From: Zelopaecilomyces penicillatus
Taxonomy: Eukaryota; Ascomycota; Sordariomycetes; Hypocreales; Pseudodiploosporaceae
Direction: 5' to 3'
DNA length: 64,000 nt
Assembly: GCA_005765155.1 (NCBI GenBank)
Contig: VCCP01000005.1
Coordinates: forward strand, 5,146,001 to 5,210,000
Positions 34,857-46,632 of the stretch are shown here, in pieces; the first letter of the stretch is position 1, and each line of letters opens with the position of its first letter. A program made the position numbers and the translations under genes. The notes beneath the pieces were generated by a model. The model saw nothing but the letters and a program-made list of their open reading frames with translations. It had not been told where the DNA came from and ran no database searches.

Positions 34857-36587
34857 CTAAGAACCTAAAAGAAAAGCCGAAATATCGCTCTCATGAATGG
34901 TCCTCCTGCGCAAGAGTACGCTAACTGTTGGATCCGGATAGCAAGCCTCCTCATAGCAAAGATTCTTCGGGCGGCTCTGGCCTTTTGAGAACTTGAAATC
35001 ATACATCAACAGCAAATGAGACAAAATCAACTTAATCTCATTGCTTGCGAAAAATCTACCTGGACAAGCAAAGATACCATGACCGAAGTGGAGGCTTGTC
35101 TCGTCCGTGGTGGCGAACTGGTAGCGGTTTATATTCGCTTCATCCTCACGCAGGCGTGCGTAGCGGAATGGGTCGAAAATTTCGGGATCACCACCCCCAG
35201 GTAGGCAAGCAGGGTCGTGGCTTATGGCGTCGGAGGCCATGGCTATATGTGTGCCAGTCGGTAGCTTGGTACCGTCCTTGAGGGTTAAGGGACTTTGTAC
35301 GACACGTTGAAAAGACACTGCCCGATGTTAGTTGTGTGTAAAATTTGGGGTTGTCTGTGGTGAACTTACAAACAAGAGGAGGGTTCAGTCGTTGTGACTC
35401 CTTCAAGAAGCTATCCAACTTGCGGAGCTTATTCAACGTCGTCTTCTTGAATCCATTGTCTTCGCGAAGCGTTCTGATGATTTCCTCCCTTAGAGGCTCC
35501 ACGTATTGCGGGTAGGCGCAAAGATCGTAGATGAAATGAGAGACGGACATGGACGTCGTGTGAATGGCCGCAAGACTGACAAGCAGTTGCCGGTGCGCAA
35601 TGTCGTCAGGATGAGCCTCATCCGGTCTGGCTTCGTCCATCATCCACTGGAGAAAGTCACTAGGCTTCTCGTAGTCGGGGTCATTTTCGCTGGATTTCCG
35701 CTTGGCGATAACCGGGCGCAAAAGCCGCTGTGCTGCTGACAAGTTCTTGTAGATTCGCCAGTATGAAGGCATGAAACGCGCAGCAATGGGTCGGACAAGT
35801 TTGGGGAAAAGACGAAGAATGTTTCTCGTCCAACCAAGGTTCTTTGTAAAATGAATGCTCAGGTGAAGCCATTCGGCATTACGGCACAGTTCAGAGCCAA
35901 CGAAGATACGCGCCGAGATTCTGGCCACAATGGCGACAGTCAGTTCGTTGATACGAATCGGTGTCCAGTCCTTTGCCTCAGGAACGTCGGCCTGTATCGC
36001 ATACTCAAGCTCATCTTTGAGCAAGGGAACCAATATGCCCAGCGAGGGAGTGAGTTTCCGTTGCAAGGCTCTACGGTGCAAATCACTTGTACGCATCATG
36101 TGGATATTGCCAATTGTGTATTTTCCCACCATGTTCTTTAAATGGGCTTCCATGGCGCTGAGTTTGCGCTCTGACATGTCTCGCAGTTCGTTGATGTATC
36201 GGCGGGGGAAGACGATGATCTCGGCATCGTTGCGTTGGATTTTGAAGAAGCCATCTTTGAACTATATGATGTGAGCTTTTCAATCTTAAAGGCGTGATTT
36301 TTTTGATTTTTTTTTAATAAATTCACCTTGCTGTAGCCTTCACGAATCATGGGTCCAGCTCCACGCCCAAATCGCACTCCAACAATCCATGCTGGCTCGA
36401 AAAAGTAGCGATAGCCTATGACAGGAGCCTTGATGCCCGTGAAAGATCGTATGATTGAGCTCACGATGTAGTATATAACTGTAATGCAACCAGTAATAGC
36501 GAGAATGAGGTATTGCCGCTCGTTACACCAAGCTGGATAGACATCTTGTACTGAAAAGAACGTTGGCAGAGAGCCAGTCGAGTTCAT
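34857..36587 (-). CDS. Cytochrome P450, resembles fungal ent-kaurene oxidase (CYP503-like)
   Basis: Exons 36587-36327, 36261-35370 and 35317-34857 give 537 residues. An N-terminal membrane segment (around residues 24-42) is followed by P-V-I-G-Y-R-Y-F-F-E-P-A-W, very like the hinge of Fusarium P450-4 (CYP503A1) as I remember it, and E-G-Y-x-K-F-K-D. I-helix A-A-I-H-T-T-S-M, K-E-S-Q-R-L, and heme loop F-G-H-G-I-F-A-C-P-G-R-F-F. By family it would oxidise C19 of ent-kaurene to ent-kaurenoic acid, the first oxidative step after CPS/KS, at the ER. I chose the ATG at 36587 because it gives a normal-length N-terminus; an upstream ATG-less extension is unlikely. The specific activity is inference from resemblance. 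Confidence 0.85.
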
Positions 36588-36897
36588 GGTTGCGTTTCTT
36601 TGCTGACCGCAGGACAGAACGAACACACGAGATGTTTTCACAAATACAAAACAAACAACTGCACCTCCAGCGGTTTATACGTCATGCGTGCTGTATTTTC
36701 CTCCACCTTACTATTAATAGACATGTCTGCAGGCTGGAAGCTGTGTTTCGGACTTCCATATTAGGAAATGCACTTTTTGGCAAGATGTAACATTGTATCA
36801 TGATATATTGACGATGCGTGCGCTCATCATTTTGCTCCAAGTTTAATAGATGTGAAAGAAAGTTTTATTAATATTATTGTACAATATTTTGCCCATC
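36588..36897. promoter_or_regulatory. Divergent promoter between P450 and sulfotransferase-like gene
   Basis: A 310-bp gap separates divergently transcribed genes, so both promoters must lie here, which would favour co-regulation. I see GATA cores but no clear TATA box on both sides. Assignment is from gene orientation only. Confidence 0.5.
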
Positions 36898-37919
36898 ATG
36901 TCGCGTGCAATTGATCGCATGCCGGAGCCATTGGAGTACCGGGAGAAGAAGGTAATCATCATTGCTCGCAGCCGGTTAGTAGATGATCCCTATGCTCTTT
37001 TTCTTCTGTCTCAGCTTTGACATTAAAGATATACGAACTAATCGCACGCAGAACTGGCACGCTCTCTTTATATCATGCCATGCGACACCTGGGTTACAAA
37101 ACATATCATGGCGCCGAGGTCATGTACAGAGGCGTCCACCATATGGAGGTGTTTGAGGAGGCCTTGAAGGCCAAATATCTCGGCATTGGAAAACCCTACG
37201 GTAAAGCTGAGTTTGACAAGTGGTTTGCAGAATACGATGTACGTGATCCTGTGTTCGGTCAAAGGCTTGTCTGACTAACTGAACAGGCCATTGTCGAAAT
37301 CCCCGCGGTATTCCTTGAAGAGATCACATCTGCCTACCCTAACGCAAAGTTCATCTACGTGGAGCGCGATGTAGATAAGTGGTACAAGTCTATTATGAAC
37401 ACCCTAGGCCGCTCTCTTAAAGTCGTCGACCAGTTTCCGCTAAAGCAGCTGCGCTGGTTCGATAACTTTATTGACAAATTCTGTTCATTCCATCTCATGG
37501 TTCACCGAGTTTGGTGGCATGGGCGGGCTCTGGAAGACGGCGAGGAGGTCCTCAAAGCAGACTACCTCAAACTGTAAGTGCTTCAATTCCAACTAACGCA
37601 TATTGGCCAGCCGCTTACATCCTTCCACAGCGCTCGCGATGTCAAAAGGGTGCTGCCGAGCGAAAAGCTAGCATCGTTTAGTCTCGAGGACGGCTTCGGC
37701 TGGGAACAGCTATGCCCAGTGCTGGATAAGCCCATCCCGGCAATCGAGTACCCCCGAAAGAATACGCCATCCCGTTTCGATGATTTACAGTCCGGATTTC
37801 TGGATAAGGCTGTCCGCCGCGCCATAATCAGAGCTACGACACTTATTGTGGTCCCTCTCGCCGCGACTGCCGGATGGTATGTATGGGATAGGCGATTACT
37901 TTCGACGCTATGCAAGTGA
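36898..37919 (+). CDS. Sulfotransferase-like P-loop protein with C-terminal membrane segment
   Basis: Exons 36898-36974, 37052-37238, 37287-37573 and 37631-37919, 279 residues. The N-terminus has K-K-V-I-I-I-A-R-S-R-T-G-T-L-S-L, the PAPS-binding P-loop-like strand-loop-helix seen in the fungal sulfotransferase-like family (often annotated as P-loop NTPase or NAD-dependent epimerase). Later F-I-Y-V-E-R-D-V-D-K-W matches the second conserved block of this family. A hydrophobic stretch of about 20 residues near the C-terminus suggests membrane anchoring. It is divergent from the kaurene-oxidase-like P450, so it may act on the cluster's diterpenoid. Whether it transfers sulfate is unproven. Confidence 0.75.
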
Positions 37920-40285
37920 GGAGTCAAGTTACGATCTTTCAACCTTAACCTTGACAGATGCAGAAATCGCGCGCTGTCGAACATCATGGGCGTGGACCGT
38001 CTAAGTGGACTTTAGTTTAGATGGAATTGGGAATCATACAGCAGGCTAAAATAGTGGCGAACATTACATCATTTCGAGCGTCATTCCATCGCAAGCATTC
38101 TAAGAATTGATCCAAAGAAAAGTCGCCTTTCCTATTTCGTCTCGTTTACCATCCAATTAAGTTATGTGCTTCTAGTGGTGCTAGTATGCTAGGAAGTCAC
38201 ATCGGGGGCCAGTGTGATTGCGCCGCGCCATCATATTACTACTATGTACACATTATATGTACACATCAATGAGACGATGCCTGCCTTTACTACGGAGTAT
38301 TATATAGATGAGTGGGGGTTAGCTCCTTGACAGTACAACGCTACGCTATGCTAGTCATTGCTTCGTCGCGTTATGCCGGGAGAGTTGGAACGCGAGTGAA
38401 TAAAAGTCCCGGAGTACATACCGTTATGTTACGAACAAAGTGGGTGGTGAAAGCTGGCCAAACGGTTGACATGCTACAATTGCGCCAGTGGACTCTCATA
38501 TATATGCAAACGAAGGGATATGATTGACTGCGAATTGCCCCGCAAGCATGATTCATTCGACCATGAAGTGACATGTGACAGGCGACGGTAGGGCAGGTGC
38601 TTCCGTTTGTGTAACAGATACGGCTTGACTGCCTAGGCCAAGGTTAAATCTCTCCCGTCGCTTGAGGATTGCGAGTCATGGGGGAAATGATGGACACCAA
38701 AGCCATCAGAGGAGTGAAATGCCACATTGGCTTGCTCCAGAGGCTTCTGGCATTACTCTCTTTACTGGTACAATTAGTAATAGATGAAGAAGGATCCGAA
38801 ACGCGGTAGAAGTCAGGCCATTCCTAGCCCTACCTTGAATCCCTTCAACACGTGGAACATAGCCTGTTGAAGTTGCACAGGGCACAGCCTCCCCACACTC
38901 CCAGGCTCCCATCTTTGCTGTCATCCAATGGGGATTACCACATATGAAGCACGCATCATGATGCATGGCATGGGCATGGGCATGGAAGAGTCGTACTAAC
39001 GCCCCACGTTTTCCTAGTCTTCGGATCCTGCACCGTCAGAAAGGAAACGTCGTACAGTGCGTACGAGATGAACTGAAGGATGAACATGTTTGGGCTAGCG
39101 CTGATGGCCTTGGTGTATGGTGCTATCCTTGCCGCGTTCCGCAGCTCCAGCTAAACCAACTGCCTTGTCACGCCCTGATGGGGAAGGACACAGAATATTA
39201 GGAATCAAGGAACACTTGCCGACAGGGTTCAGCGTCCATCGCATAATGACTCGCTAATCCCTAGTGCCATTCAGCCTGGATCCTTCCACCGTTGTGACTT
39301 TGCACAGGGGTGTCAAACATAGAAGCCTGTCACTGATTTGAACAAATGGGAACAAAACAAATACGACGTTGGAGAGCAAGAGGAACTGTTCAGGGTCTTC
39401 CACTTCCAACGTCCCGTGAGATGAGAGTCCTCAGAAGCTATGCATATCTACACTAGAAAATCAGGCAACGTACAGTACAGATGTTTCGAGTAACATGTAG
39501 CTCAATATATAGGTAGAAATAGATGTATTCGTGGAAGTCGTTGGGATGATGATCTTCGCCACTACTGCGGGACGGCTTGACCGGATTGACAGCAGCCACC
39601 GCCACGAGCCGCTGCCTCATCCTATTAATCGTCAGCCCTGACGAAGTTTTGAACAGGGGCTTCTGGGGGGGGGGGGGGGGGGGGGCGCTAAAAACAAAGA
39701 AGACGCTTGCAGGCGAGGTTCCCAAAAGCCATTCACTATCTTTGGACTAATTCGGAGCGGCGTTAATCGCAGTAGAAAGTAGGCAGGTCGTCATCTAAGT
39801 AGATCCATGTAGGTAGTCAATATAAAGTATAAACATACGAAACTATTGGAGCTTAAAGGTTAATACGGATTTAATGGTTTTTTGATTGTATTTCTCCAAT
39901 CACAACACGTCGTCTGGCGTAGTCGGCCTGCTCTTGTTTATCTGCTATTCACAACAGCTTATAAGTTTCAAACATGACCCTCTTACGTCAAACAATCTGG
40001 TCGTTTCACTTGTTGCTACGATATTCGCAGGAGCCTAGCATCGCAAAGCTCGGCTAGGACGGTGGCGTGTGCTTGGCGGCATTGGCCAGATACAAGTGTT
40101 CGTGGAGGGTGGTATTATATTTGGGGAATACACCGAAAAGGTATCGGTGATTTTAGTCGAAATGACTCGCCATGTAAATAGCAGCTAGCTACATCAACTC
40201 GTATCAAGTCATTAAATTTCCAACCCATAACCACATCTGAACGCCATACAGACATTTGAATTATATTCCAACAGACCTTCGCAGA
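37920..40285. other. 2.4 kb intergenic region without a recognised gene
   Basis: No domain-bearing frame on either strand. Contains small tandem repeats (ATGTACACA twice near 38244-38267; a GGGCAT triplet repeat near 38970-38985) and a poly-G tract. It carries the promoter of the downstream regulator gene. Confidence 0.5.
39665..39685 (+). repeat. Poly-G tract of 21 bases
   Basis: Uninterrupted run of G after TTCT. Length is likely to vary or be misassembled; no function evident. Confidence 0.9.
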
Positions 40286-41513
40286 ATGTTCTACACACTA
40301 AAGGCAGCCCATGTGGCCGGTGAGCCATATGCCTTTGAGGCAACGCCTCCGCCATTTTCCAAGAAGCGTGAAGGGAAGATGAGCAAAGTAGCCTGCACAA
40401 ACTGCCGCACAAGTAAAGTATGTCTTGACACAAATCCAAAAGTAATAATACCTATTTTTATGTGCACTTTGCTAACCTGCTGTCACTACGTTACAGTTAA
40501 GATGCTCTGGAGACCAAGACTGTTGCCGCCGATGTTCGCGTAAGAAGTTCTTATGCGAGTATCCGTCACCGCCTAGAAGCAGCGGCCATAACAAAGAAAT
40601 ATCATCATCACGACCACAAACGATTCCGGAAACGGTCACTAGAAACAGCCCTGTCGAAGACGAGTTTCCATGCGATATACCATATAGCGAGAGCCTATCA
40701 GATACGATTCATGATTTTGACATCCCCTGCTTGCCAACACCTAGTGCTACTGGATCGCTAGTCGATGATAATTCCAACAAGGATATCTCTTTGGAGATTG
40801 ATGCATTTTGGGAGAAGCATCAAATACCAACCACAGACAGAAATCATTCCTATGGGTCTGTTCCAACGGATATCGATGATGTTGTCTTTGAAAGCTCTGC
40901 AAGTCTCGTCACTCTGACGCCTCCGGATTCAAATACACCGAGCCCGCCGAGGTGCACATGTCTACATCAAGTAATGACTACAAACGAGGCTATCGAGGTG
41001 ACAATGTGGGAGCAAAAAGAGCCCTCGAGCGACATTTATGATATACTACAACAACAAAAGGCAACTCTAGTCAAGGTTGAAGACCTTCTCGAATGCCGAA
41101 CCTGCTGTATTCAACCACCATTTGTCATGTTGATATTATCCATGTGTCGAAAGTTGCTGGCAACACTTGACAAGATCTGTCGAGAATCAAGGGGTCGCGA
41201 AGACTGCGGGAGCTCTACAAGCTCAGACGTTGGAGCAGAACGGAGAAAAAGGAGAAAAAGCGGCTATGAAGGTAGTAGAGAAGTCGAAAGCCGCCGGGGC
41301 TATGGTATTAGTATACGAGAACGACGACTGGATGACGATGATGAAAACCTTGTGCTACAAAGCCTTGTCACAATGCGGATAAGGATGCTAAGGCGTATTT
41401 TGGATAGAATAGACAAGGTGGCGAGCCAGCACAGCTGGCCAGTACATAAAGGAGTGTGTCGAGAGTTACAAACTTCTCTACATGCGGGATCATTTACATG
41501 GTTATTAATATAG
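40286..41513 (+). CDS. Zn(II)2Cys6 transcription factor, AflR-like
   Basis: Two exons, 40286-40417 and 40497-41513, about 382 residues. The intron splits the DNA-binding domain: C-T-N-C before it and L-R-C..C-C-R-R-C..C after it, giving the C-x2-C-x6-C-x6-C-x2-C-x6-C binuclear zinc cluster at about residues 36-65. The C-terminal half has the AflR-family pattern of conserved cysteines (C-T-C-L-H, E-C-R-T-C-C) and a basic segment R-R-K-R-R-K. AflR-type proteins are pathway-specific activators that bind palindromic or spaced CGG/TCG sites. Position next to the CPS/KS and P450 genes suggests it controls the diterpenoid cluster. The start is the first ATG in frame with the zinc cluster. Confidence 0.85.
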
Positions 41514-42515
41514 AAGAACGACAAAACCCACTCAACATTTACCCCACGCCTAGCCCATGAGCCATCATTCACACAAGTCCGGGCCCATTTTACTACTGCA
41601 GGTCTCACCGTATTGTGTGTTGTTGGGCCAAAGAGCTCATTGTAATCGAAATGTTGTTGTCAACTGGGGTGTTGTGCCAAAATTGGACTCGACGAAATAA
41701 GCAAATATCACCACGCCGCGACATTGATTCCAGGGGCAGCCGTGAATAGCAAGCCTATTGGGCGTACTACGTAGCACACAGACTCAGGAATCCAATTCAA
41801 GCGAAAACTTGCCTGAAATAGAAGGGGGGGAAATACTACGGTGTAAGACTGCCCTCAGTTATGCATCGTTTCGATTCTACCTAGTTATTACTACGTATGT
41901 GTACTCCGTGCACAACTTTATGATCGAGCCTTGGCCCTTGGCGGTACAGTCAATCAGGCTTTGTCGTCTGCTGTGAAGGATTTCATAGCATGTTTAAAAA
42001 GGAGGTACACTACACCGAGCGACACATTCGGGTTAGTTGAGACCGAGTCTAAGCCAGCCAAACTAGTTCACACATGATTCTGAGCTTATGCTCGCCCGAG
42101 CATGTCCCTTCTCTGGCTCTGTTTCACAACTCTGAACAACTGCCTAGATCCATCGCTTTTATGCTATGACAGCTTGACCAGAATAATGTGCTCTCATTTG
42201 CTGTTACCCCCGGTACTGAGCTAGTCAGTTTCTGTGATTATTCCGATTACCCGTCTAGTTCTACTCTTCACAACATGTGTACTAATCAGGTTAGACACAC
42301 CTCGGAGTGTCTTGTTTTGTCGAGCTCGGCGATTGCCAATCCTGCAAAAGGCAATGCCGTCGATCAAAGAAACCCAACTTGAGCCAGAACCAGTCTGTGT
42401 TGGGAAAATGCACAGTTCCTGAGAAAGCGGTCTCCATTACATCTTTGAAGTCTACCCCGAGGCCTAATACGAAAAAAAAAGTCAATATAGTTGAAGCCTT
42501 GATACTGAAGCAAAG
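41514..42515. other. Intergenic region
   Basis: About 1 kb. Short frames only; a Cys-rich frame around 42307-42480 does not match a zinc cluster or other domain. Nothing else seen. Confidence 0.5.
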
Positions 42516-43167
42516 ATGTCGCAGCCTACGTCAAACAAGAGCATCAAGTACATCACAGTCAAGCATGTTGTAATCAACTGCCGAAGACCGTTCGACGAGG
42601 TCAAAGCGGCTGTGGAATCGAGCATCCCTGAAATGACAACCGCCTCCGCACGATCACAGTTCGATGCGGGTGACGTACAGGGCGCAATACAAGCACTCGA
42701 GGCACTCCCGCCACTTATCCTCTTCAACATACGGCCCCGCCATGTAGGGCCCATGTTGAAAGCCCTAAACAATAATAGCAACGTGGTCCAGGTTAGTTTG
42801 GCCGCGTTGGATGGCTTTTCTTCCACGCATCCCCTGATAGCCTCTCTACAAATATTGCCCTCACTTAATGCTTAGCTTGACAATGAAGAATTGTTTATAT
42901 CAACTCACATGCTAATGCGTGGGTGTGTTTCAGTATGAAATCGGCCATCCGTTGACGGCAATGCGCATGACGCAGCATCAGCCAGGCATGGGTTTGTATT
43001 TCCCGGTCCGAGTGTTCTTGAGCGAAAGGAATGGCTGTACTACGTTTGAGTATGATAGTCCCGCAGCAATTGCGGCGCAGTTTGAAGATGCCAAGGTCAC
43101 TGAAATAGCAGAAAGTTTCGAGATTCATCTCGAGCAGGCACTTAAAATTGCGGCTGGCTCAGAATAA
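42516..43167 (+). CDS. DUF302 family protein
   Basis: Exons 42516-42791 and 42934-43167, 169 residues. The layout fits the DUF302 (TT1751-like) fold: a V-x-x-x-x-P-F-x-E-V-x start, a central I-L-F-N-I-R-P region, the exon-joined Y-E-I-G-H-P-L-T-A-x-x-M block, and Y-D-S-P near the end. The family has no settled biochemical role; small heme or ligand binding has been suggested for some members. It is convergent with the CPS/KS gene with about 300 bp between stops. Membership of the diterpenoid cluster is by position only. Confidence 0.75.
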
Positions 43168-43471
43168 TATGTCCTGATCTATACATCTCATAGTTCTATT
43201 GCGCTGATGGAAAGAAAAAAACCTGTAATTCTAAAATATAACATTGCTTGCTGTCCAATCGGTAATCATCACACCCTGGGCCGTCGTATAGCCTCTACCC
43301 TGTCTCTTTGAAGTCTCTTCGCAACCACCGTGATCCTAGCTTATGTGGACTTGGTTTTTTTGGGACCCTTGTTGGGGAATCTCCAACCAATGCCGTGTGG
43401 CAGATGTTGTTCTTCAGCCCTGTTTCTCCTTCCGCTACTCCGTAGTCGCTGCGTCCTGTCTGTCCATGCTT
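43168..43471. other. Convergent 3' spacer
   Basis: About 300 bp between the DUF302 and CPS/KS stop codons; only 3' untranslated sequence expected. Confidence 0.5.
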
Positions 43472-46400
43472 TTACGCACCACCAGCAAGTACCCGACTAG
43501 AAATGTCGCGCACAACGTAAACCTGGCCGTACAAATCGACTTGCTCGCAAAACATAGTCCAAATCACCATGCGACGGCTGCTCAATCTCGCGGCTTCTGC
43601 ATCTGTTCCCTCATCGGCCACTCCGATCCTTGCTCGGTCTAAGCGTTCAAACGCGCCCAGGTAGGCTTGGCGCTCATAGTCTGCTAGAAGAAGCAGAGCC
43701 TTTTGCCTGCCCTTCATATCTCGATGCGACCTAAACTCAGGGAAGTCGATGGAGTTCAGGTTGCCCTCGCTATGGTCGCGTTCTGTGGATCCCAGGTCGT
43801 TGTACATGCGGCACATGGTTGACAAATGTCTGCAAACAGCGTTGGCAAGGTATTTCTCTTCCGCAGAAGGGAAGCAGTCGCCACCCCCACCCCGAGGTGT
43901 CAAGGTGGACCCCATGAAGCAGCTAATAAATGCAAAGGAGTAGGGGCAGGAAATGTGGTCGGCGGATGTGGTGCGAACCCAGTTGAAGAATGTAGTGGTG
44001 GATGTAGAAACAGTTTCTTGCTTGAGGCTCGAACGCGAGCTGTCCTCTGCTTGTTGAGTGTGTCCTAAGAGGTAGGTTCTCAACTCGCGCCTGAGAGCTC
44101 GCTGATCCCACGCGCTGGCCGACTTCACCCATGAGTGTTGCAGGATGTAGTTTAAGAACCGCGATAAGTGAGTGAAGACGAGAACGTAGCCAGAGTCTTT
44201 ATCAGCAAGATCAAGTGCTTTGGATTCTTCGAGGCTGTCCTCATCTTCGTGCTTTCTCTTGATACCGTTGGTTATGTTGTTACCATTGGTTCCATGAACA
44301 CCGTTAGTCCCATTAGTTCCGTTGACGTCGTTGTTGCCATTGGTAACGTGGATGCCATTGGTGCCATTGGTGATGGCCTTCGTGTTGGGGCCGATTGGAA
44401 GAGGCCGGTCATCAGCAAGCATTTCTCGAATAAGCTGACGAAGCTCATCGAAACGGCCTTGGAACGTAGGCCCGGCCGTCGCCTCCATAAACTCATCAAC
44501 CTGAAAGTTTAGCAACGCAATCCTCGACATCTCGTATACAAAGTTGGTGGATGCATATGTACGGGCACGGTTGTTGGAGCTCGTCCAGAAGAAGGGAATG
44601 ACATCAAAATATTTATCTTCGTCCAAATCCATCCGGTTAAAGACAGTTGATCGATGTTTGCGAAGGAGTGAGGCGAAGAGTGCTGCTTCGACCATAGATC
44701 CATAAAGCTCCCAGTGAGGCAACTGACTGAACAGTGGCGCTTGGGCAAATAGCGCGACATGTTTATGTAGACCCAACGCTTGGGATTTGTCCCAGACACT
44801 TGATCCAATAGATGGGACTTGCTGAGTGCTAGCGACCCTCAGGGCAGCTAGTAGATAGGAGTCGGTTACCAATGGTGAGGCGTAGCTGACTTTCTCAATC
44901 CAGATATAGTTATCTTGTTTGTTATTGGTCGAGTTGAGAAAAGCGACACCAGATTTGATGGCCTTCTCAATAGGATCTAGAATATCATCAAAGAAATGGA
45001 GACGGCGACTTTCGCCAAGAATCATGATACCATAGGCCGTTTCCTCGATGGAGTTGTTCCATGAACCATTGTTTTTCTGATCCAGCAGTTGGCGGAAACA
45101 TGCCTGGAAGAGAGTGATGGCTAGCCTCGACATTGACTCCTCATCAAACACATCAGGCATCTTGCCTTGCTCGATGGCTTCGAGGACATCAGCCAAAGAC
45201 TCGACTAACAAGACTGAGGGGTAAAGATAACTCGTGTTCTAATATAGTTCGTTTGTTTTAGTTCCTCGCACAAAACATGTTTTGGTGGGGAGAGAACGTA
45301 CCCATTTGTCCTTGATCCGGCCGTCTGTTTTCCACCAGTATTCACAAATGAATTTGGTAATTTTTAGAATCTGAGAAGAATGTGCTGATGGGTCACAATT
45401 GAGCAGCGAAATCAGAGCATTACAGTTGGCTGTCAAGCTAGGATCTCTCTCTCCAGCGTATGTGCGGAAATGAGTTTTAGCCTCAAAGACCTCGATGAGT
45501 TTCTTGGGGCTGGCAGGGTGACCCAGTTGCTTTAGACATGTAATCGTTTTCGCACTATCGTCAACGTCTGGTTCAAAGTGAGGCGCTGAAAGCTGTTAGT
45601 GTATGTGTACTTGGTGCAGCAACGGTGAGGAGGAACTTACCGAAACCAAGAACGCCACCTTCGTGCTCGAAAGCCTCGCGAAGAATTTCGGTGATCTGGG
45701 TAAGTTCGACCGACTCTAGCTCAGCCGGTGTATATCCAGCTCGCAACAGCGTCGAAAGCATCTATGAATGTTAGGAGTTGACTTCTTGGCAGGAAGCCAA
45801 AGGCCTTGGGGGGGAAGCTTACCCAAGACGTCTCAAAGTAAGTGGATGGGAATGCACTAGGTACGCCACCGTTATTCTGCCCAGCAGCGAGCTTGATGAC
45901 TTTTCGAAGATAAGCTTCTGATTCCTCATCCCACTTGGATGAGTGGATCAAATATGCTGCTGTTGATGATGGCGATCCAAGCATAGAGCCGTTGATTTTA
46001 TGATGTGACACTTTGTCGAAATCGATTTTGCCTATAAATGACTCGAGAGAGTGAAGTGCCGTCATTCGCTGCGGTCCATAAAGATACTCTGGGCGAAATC
46101 GCGACATCTTGGCATGGTTAATCTTCATCAGTGGCGTTCTAGCTTCGAAATCGAATACAAGAGAGCTGTCCTCCTGCTCTAGGAGATCCAGCATTGCTGG
46201 TACAATAATTTCGAATCCAACGTGATCTGTGGTAGATACATCCCAAGTTGCGAGATGAGAGCGTAGAGCTGCTGTCGCCTTTGTGATGCGTTCTGATAAG
46301 AGTTGTATATCGTGGTTGAGCTGTAAGGGGTTGGCAGCATGTCGCTTGAGAGCCAGAAGCGGCGCTGCTGTGTTCAAAATACTATCAATCTTTGCAGTGC

Positions 46401-46632
46401 CAGGGCTGTCTGTCCATCCTCCTGCGTTTGATTGCGTGGCTAAGAGATATTCGAAACATTCTGGGAAAAGCCATTGCTTCTCGCCATCAACGTCCTTGGC
46501 CACAATGGACACCCAGGCTGTATCATATGGGGCACAACTCATCATGCCAAGGCCATATTCACTGTCGTAGTGACGCATGGCTGTCTGCATCAACGACTTT
46601 GCGTCGTTGACGAGAGAGTCGACACCAGCCAT
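43472..46632 (-). CDS. Bifunctional ent-copalyl diphosphate synthase / ent-kaurene-type synthase
   Basis: Exons 46632-45823, 45761-45641, 45585-45302 and 45238-43472, about 993 residues. It cyclises GGPP in two steps: class II protonation to copalyl diphosphate, then class I ionisation to ent-kaurene or a related diterpene. The class II acid motif is D-V-D-D at 317-320, and Q-N-N-G-G-V-P and S-A-x-Y-D-T-A-W-like N-terminal blocks are present (A-P-Y-D-T-A-W). The class I motif is D-E-F-M-E at 653-657, matching the D-E-F-F-E/D of fungal CPS/KS, and the second metal motif is N-D-L-G-S-T-E-R-D near 885. Motif positions match the Phaeosphaeria and Fusarium enzymes closely. An Asn/Gly/Thr-rich insertion lies at 695-730. 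Stereochemistry is inferred from family; a pimaradiene-type product is possible. Confidence 0.93.
44264..44371 (-). repeat. In-frame N-G-T repeat tract within the CPS/KS gene
   Basis: About 36 codons made of imperfect T-N-G, N-G-T-N-G and V-N/V-H-G units between the two class I metal motifs. The DNA shows matching repeats of ATTGGT/ATTAGT-like hexamers on the + strand. It probably arose by replication slippage and forms a flexible loop. Confidence 0.85.

Noticed and set aside
42307..42480. Cys/Arg-rich frame that could be a second zinc cluster
   Set aside because: Cysteine spacing does not fit Zn(II)2Cys6 and the frame has no partner exon.
38280..43450. Recurrent TACTCCG/CGGAGTA motifs
   Set aside because: Several scattered copies but no consistent spacing, flanking duplication or terminal inverted repeats; could not be tied to a mobile element or regulator.
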